Virus record (IMG/VR): IMGVR_UViG_3300006874_000050
Coordinates: 1 to 34,827 of that record
DNA from: a virus
Length of the DNA stretch: 34,827 nucleotides
Strand: one strand, 5' to 3'
Positions 33,901-34,827 of the stretch are shown here, piece after piece (the stretch's first letter is position 1; the number at the start of each line of letters is the position of its first letter). Below the pieces are notes generated by a model. It did no database searches. It was not told the DNA's origin and saw only the letters and a program-made list of their open reading frames with translations. A program made the translations under genes and the position numbers.

Positions 33901-34210
33901 CCCCAGTAGTGTTAGAACAGAGAGATCGATAACCAACAGCTGTATTACTTCCACCGGTTGTATTACTATTGATTGCATTAACCCCTAGCGCCGTATTAGT
34001 TACCACGTCTCCAGCACCACAGCTAACCGTTAACCCGTTGATGCAACCGTTTTTATCGACTATAATCTTACCTCCGGTTGTTGCGGATAACATTAAAAGA
34101 CGTGAATCAGCCGCGGAATTCGTGTCTGTTACGTCCATCCTAACTGCATCGTACGTGGATAATGCATCATTCCACGTGTCCGTCATCTCATATACTGGTA
34201 TCTTTGCCAT
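27998..34210 (-). CDS. giant repetitive tail fibre / adhesin with C-terminal S74 chaperone
   Basis: 2070 residues. Residues 1-82 form a non-repetitive head, probably the attachment part. Residues 83-1913 are 108 tandem units of 17 residues (five have 16), consensus NTTGxYNTAVGYxSLxS. This resembles the left-handed beta-roll repeats of YadA/Hep_Hag adhesins and many phage fibres, so a long trimeric stalk is expected. Residues 1940-2070 are a peptidase S74 intramolecular chaperone: SDCRDK carries the catalytic Ser1940 and Lys1945, followed by FIRKLKPVSYK, YGFIAQDV and a C-terminal coiled coil (LVDRVEVLENDNALLKDRI). Self-cleavage before Ser1940 would release the last 131 residues after trimer folding. 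GAGAG lies eight bases before ATG, and a TATAAATA box plus related repeats lie further upstream. Likely the main receptor-binding or surface-adhesion fibre. Confidence 0.93.
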   Translation of the reverse strand: MAKIPVYEMTDTWNDALSTYDAVRMDVTDTNSAADSRLLMLSATTGGKIIVDKNGCINGLTVSCGAGDVVTNTALGVNAINSNTTGGSNTAVGYRSLCSNTTGVNNTAVGYSTIQFNTTGINNTAVGDRSLYNNTVGTNNTAVGLQSLFSNTSGTQNTASGMYSLRSNTAGSYNTAYGYASLRCNTTGLNNTAVGYVSLQYNTTGNYNTAVGYAALLTNTTGVNNAAVGYAALCSNTIGNFNTAVGYNSLRCNTTGYNNTATGMSVLQFNTTGSNNTASGYQALYCNTTGINNVAIGTCALFANTTSIDNVAVGRDALKCNTVSGNTAVGSKTLSSNVTGIKNTASGMYALRDNTASCNTAFGYSAALLNTTGTGNTASGYTALRSNTTGSCNTAHGSRALYNNTTGVQNTAVGYESLFDNTTGCFNVATGSQALRGNITGIQNIAIGYQSLYTNTTGGNNTATGYRALFCNTTATNNTASGTYSLRNNTTGESNTAYGMNTLRNNTTGNYNTAVGYQSLNDNTTGTRNTAIGLNSVCSNTTGACNTGSGTAALRSNTTGSCNTASGVYSLYNNTIGGANTAYGMCSLFSNTTGNYNTAHGMYSLFSNTTGNYNTAHGMYSLRFNTTGTLNTAVGYSALCANTIGIRNTAVGVNALLTNISGNYNTAHGYESLCSNTTGSNNTATGTFSLYCNTTGNYNTAIGAQALFLNTTGQDGVAVGFAALYNNTTGRSNVAIGMTALCSNTTGTRNTAIGRSALRSNIGGYYNTASGYYSMICNTTGYNNVANGYYALSNITTGTDNVAVGVLAGEKSTIAIRNTAVGAYALQYNISGNENAAFGYGALGENNTSCNTGIGNEALRNNTTGKPNTAVGHQSLYTNTSGSYNTSIGYRSLFDNTTGNYNTASGMYSLRYNTTGSYNTAQGTCALFANTTGVNNTTVGYQSLFSNTTGSYNTAQGMYSLRSNTTGVNNTAVGYQSLFSNTTGSYNTAQGMYSLFSNTTGVNNTAVGYASLFSNTTGSNNTAQGMCSLFSNTTGDCNTAQGMYSLFSNTTGNDNTAIGYQSLYNNTTGVNNTASGMWSLYSNTTGNSNSASGYKAAFNNTTGIRNTVSGACALYCNQTGNDNTASGYKAAFNTTVDSIVAIGREALFSNTTGTSNIATGLFSQHCNTTGSNNVSMGLYSMRYNTTGSNNVGLGFQSLYCNTTGANNIAIGSNSLYNNTVGDNNVAVGVSSLFNNTTGIWSTAVGHQSLLSNTVGRFNTAIGYQSLYSNTTGDYNTASGLYSACANTTGCFITAYGYNSLKCNTIGNTNTAVGSFSGFANTTGSGNSSLGYSSLRNNTTGTSNTAVGSNSLYANTTGTYNTAVGHSSLYSNTTGGDNTASGYTSMRYNTTGSRNTASGKGALRNNTTGSNNTSFGVGALQFNTSGSNNTASGYQALYCNKTGINNVAIGTCALFVNTNSIDNVAVGRNALKCNTVSGNTAVGYESLCLNTTGDGNTGLGYATLRANTTGIYNTAVGYGSLLLNTEGVRNTAVGMHTLCANTTGAWNTAVGYAAMRSNTTGQCNTGLGYCALPANTTGCYNTASGYVALYSNTTGNFNTASGMRSLQCNTTGDCNTASGYAALRSNTIGCYNAAFGFQSLYSNTTGNSNTAVGQESLRSNTTGSDNTTVGHQSLYGNTTGCRNVASGVRSLFSNTTGVNNTAHGYRSLYFNTTGGCNTASGYVSLYSNTTGTYNTAHGMFSLYSNTTGTYNTAVGAQALYSNTTGTYNTAHGMFSLYSNTTGNYNIAVGAQALFSNTTGVSNTAVGLDSLRSNTTGVSNTAVGLNSLNSNTTGNYNTAVGVQALYSNTTGVNNTAYGVNSLYCNTTGNSNTSVGYQSLFNNSTGVNNTTVGVNAGCNITTQSDIIAIGCGAQTSLTDGHTVWGNASNNVCNCVYAAWATVSDCRDKTDISELPDTYGISFIRKLKPVSYKSDHRDLYVDKCSYIYGDKDGSLKSDKCHYGFIAQDVKESIDQLGIEFDGLGHDKEKDAYRLTYEELIAPLVKAVNQLVDRVEVLENDNALLKDRINKLENM
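29775..29958 (-). repeat. dispersed duplicate block A of the fibre gene (partner 33231-33414)
   Basis: These 184 bases match 33231-33414 with seven mismatches by my count, 3,456 bp away. They cover repeat units 80-83, corresponding to units 12-15, including a distinctive 16-residue unit (NTVSGNTAVG). Confidence 0.85.
33231..33414 (-). repeat. dispersed duplicate block B of the fibre gene (partner 29775-29958)
   Basis: Partner of block A. Because both share an irregular unit order and an odd-length unit, they derive from one block copied by recombination or gene conversion, not from independent drift of the consensus. Confidence 0.85.
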
Positions 34211-34237
34211 TTTTGTTCTCTCTTATATGTTGCTAGT

Positions 34238-34271
34238 ATTTATTATATTTATTATATTTATTATATTTATA
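34238..34271 (-). promoter_or_regulatory. late promoter TATAAATA followed by 9-bp tandem AATAAATA-type repeats
   Basis: TATAAATA (34271-34264) is a perfect late box 53 bases before the fibre ATG. Downstream of it the 9-base unit TATAATAAA is repeated about three times, giving further near-boxes. The fibre gene has a leader and a Shine-Dalgarno-like GAGAG, unlike most genes here. Confidence 0.6.
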
Positions 34272-34284
34272 TTATCTCCATGTA

Positions 34285-34827
34285 TTATACCGGGGTTTTT
34301 GTTGGTGTTGGTGTTGGTGTTGTATAATTACTCGGTGTTATTGATATTGTTGATGTTCTAGTTGGTGTTTGTGTACTAGATGGTGTTTGTGATTTAGTTT
34401 GTGTTTGAGTCGGTGTTCTCGTTGGTGTTGGTGTCTGAGTTGGTGTTGGTGTCTGTGTTGATGTTTGAGTTGGAGTTTGTGTTCTAGTCCTTGTTGCTCC
34501 AGGTGTTCTTGATACTGTTCTTGATGCTGTTTGTGTTGGTGTTTGTGTAGGTGTTGGTGTTTGTGTAGGTGTTTGTGTTGATGTTCTTGTTTGAGTCCTT
34601 GTCTGTGTTTGTGTTTGAGTCTGTGTTGGTGTCTGGGTCGGTGTCTGCGTTGGTGTTGGTGTCTGAGTTTGAGTTGGTGTCTGGGTCGGTGTCTGCGTTG
34701 GTGTTGGTGTCTGTGTTGATGTTGGTGTCTGTGTTGGTGTCTGAGTTGATGTTTGAGTTTGAGTAGCTGTCTGTGTTTGAGTTTGTGTTTGGGTTTGTGT
34801 TCTTGTTCTTGTTTGTGTCCTTGTCTG
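34285..34827 (-). CDS. C-terminal end of a Thr/Pro/Gln-rich protein, 5' part outside the window
   Basis: The minus-strand frame is open from the right edge to TAA at 34287-34285, giving 180 codons with no start in the window. Nearly every second residue is Thr, alternating with Gln, Pro, Arg or Ser (TQTPTQTPTPTQTST-like), and the end reads TPTPTPTKTPV. No folded domain can be expected in this part. It looks like an extended, mucin-like tail or linker. Regular (x-Thr)n segments of this kind occur on phage fibre and surface proteins, and Thr-rich stretches are typical O-glycosylation targets, which is notable beside a glycosyltransferase cassette. The absence of stops in a strongly biased repeat could be incidental, but the position just upstream of the fibre and the same strand support a gene. 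Confidence 0.68.
   Translation of the reverse strand, partial: QTRTQTRTRTQTQTQTQTQTATQTQTSTQTPTQTPTSTQTPTPTQTPTQTPTQTQTPTPTQTPTQTPTQTQTQTQTRTQTRTSTQTPTQTPTPTQTPTQTASRTVSRTPGATRTRTQTPTQTSTQTPTPTQTPTPTRTPTQTQTKSQTPSSTQTPTRTSTISITPSNYTTPTPTPTKTPV

Larger units (their letters stand above)
28472..33964 (-). repeat. 108 tandem 51-bp (17-codon) repeats of the fibre gene
   Basis: Counted unit by unit from residue 83 to 1913; five units are one codon short. Two-unit higher-order repeats are visible, for example alternating AQGMYSL and AVGYQSL units (units 50-57) and AHGMFSL with AVGAQAL units (98-101). Several neighbouring copies are nearly identical at DNA level (around 28860-29040, 31060-31400 and 32340-32460), which points to recent slippage or unequal recombination. 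Confidence 0.95.

Noticed and set aside
28472-33964. Regular repeats that could suggest a CRISPR array
   Set aside because: Units are coding, contiguous, divisible by three and have no unique spacers.
1-34827. Assignment to a Bacteroidetes-infecting phage because of leaderless and Shine-Dalgarno-poor starts
   Set aside because: The strong promoter is a standard TTGACA/TATAAT type, not the TAnnTTTG type, and some genes have clear Shine-Dalgarno sequences, so the host cannot be inferred.

Overview
This window looks like part of the late (virion) gene cluster of a large, AT-rich, T4-related contractile-tailed phage. The diagnostic run on the minus strand is prohead protease (gp21-like), a 48-residue protein, scaffold (gp22-like) and major capsid protein (gp23-like). 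A gp4-like head-completion protein and a probable gp13-like neck protein lie upstream of it, and a gp5-like baseplate hub/spike protein lies downstream at the left edge. No portal, terminase, sheath or polymerase gene is present, and the bacterial host cannot be named from this sequence. I see no tRNA, CRISPR array or insertion sequence.

Layout, read right to left because almost everything is on the minus strand: (1) 34827-34285, the C-terminal end of a protein with threonine at nearly every second residue, cut by the right edge. (2) 34210-27998, a 2070-residue fibre with 108 units of a 17-residue NTAxG/NTTG repeat, ending in a self-cleaving S74 chaperone domain. (3) 27963-19118, a glycan-modification cassette: a GT-A transferase, a GT4 transferase, an FkbM methyltransferase, an 86-residue protein with its own promoter and terminator, a sulfotransferase, two tandem GlcNAc-type (PF11397-like) transferases and an 859-residue FkbM + HtrL/YibB-like + GT-A fusion. 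(4) 19093-11827, four large or medium virion proteins with LamG-like and beta-propeller-like segments, two of them paralogues. (5) 11818-5713, neck, unknown, gp4, a second stand-alone FkbM methyltransferase, gp21, the 48-residue protein, gp22 and gp23. (6) 5550-5119, a small, probably virion protein with its own promoter and terminator. (7) 2854-5073, the only plus-strand unit: metallophosphatase, NadR/AAA_28-like P-loop kinase and QueF, driven by a near-perfect TTGACA/TATAAT promoter and ended by a hairpin shared with the opposing unit. (8) 2794-1, a 420-residue unknown protein and the gp5-like hub/spike, cut by the left edge.

The regulatory layout is striking. T4-type late boxes (TATAAATA, CATAAATA and relatives) sit directly before many minus-strand starts. 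In several cases exactly five bases separate the box from ATG, so the transcript would begin at or very near the start codon (leaderless or nearly so). In the glycan cassette two starts lie in the loops of perfect 13- and 15-bp inverted repeats that also hold the promoter box. A read-through transcript would fold the start region into a hairpin, while a transcript from the internal box would lack the upstream arm. This recalls the documented control of T4 genes e and soc. The sulfotransferase Shine-Dalgarno sequence lies in the downstream arm of a terminator-like hairpin.

Taken together: capsid and tail parts made late, a giant adhesive fibre, a large set of sugar-, methyl- and sulfate-transferring enzymes that could decorate either virion proteins or the host surface, and one early island whose QueF suggests 7-deazaguanine metabolism, possibly DNA modification. 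Functions are inferred from motifs read by eye; no database search was run.
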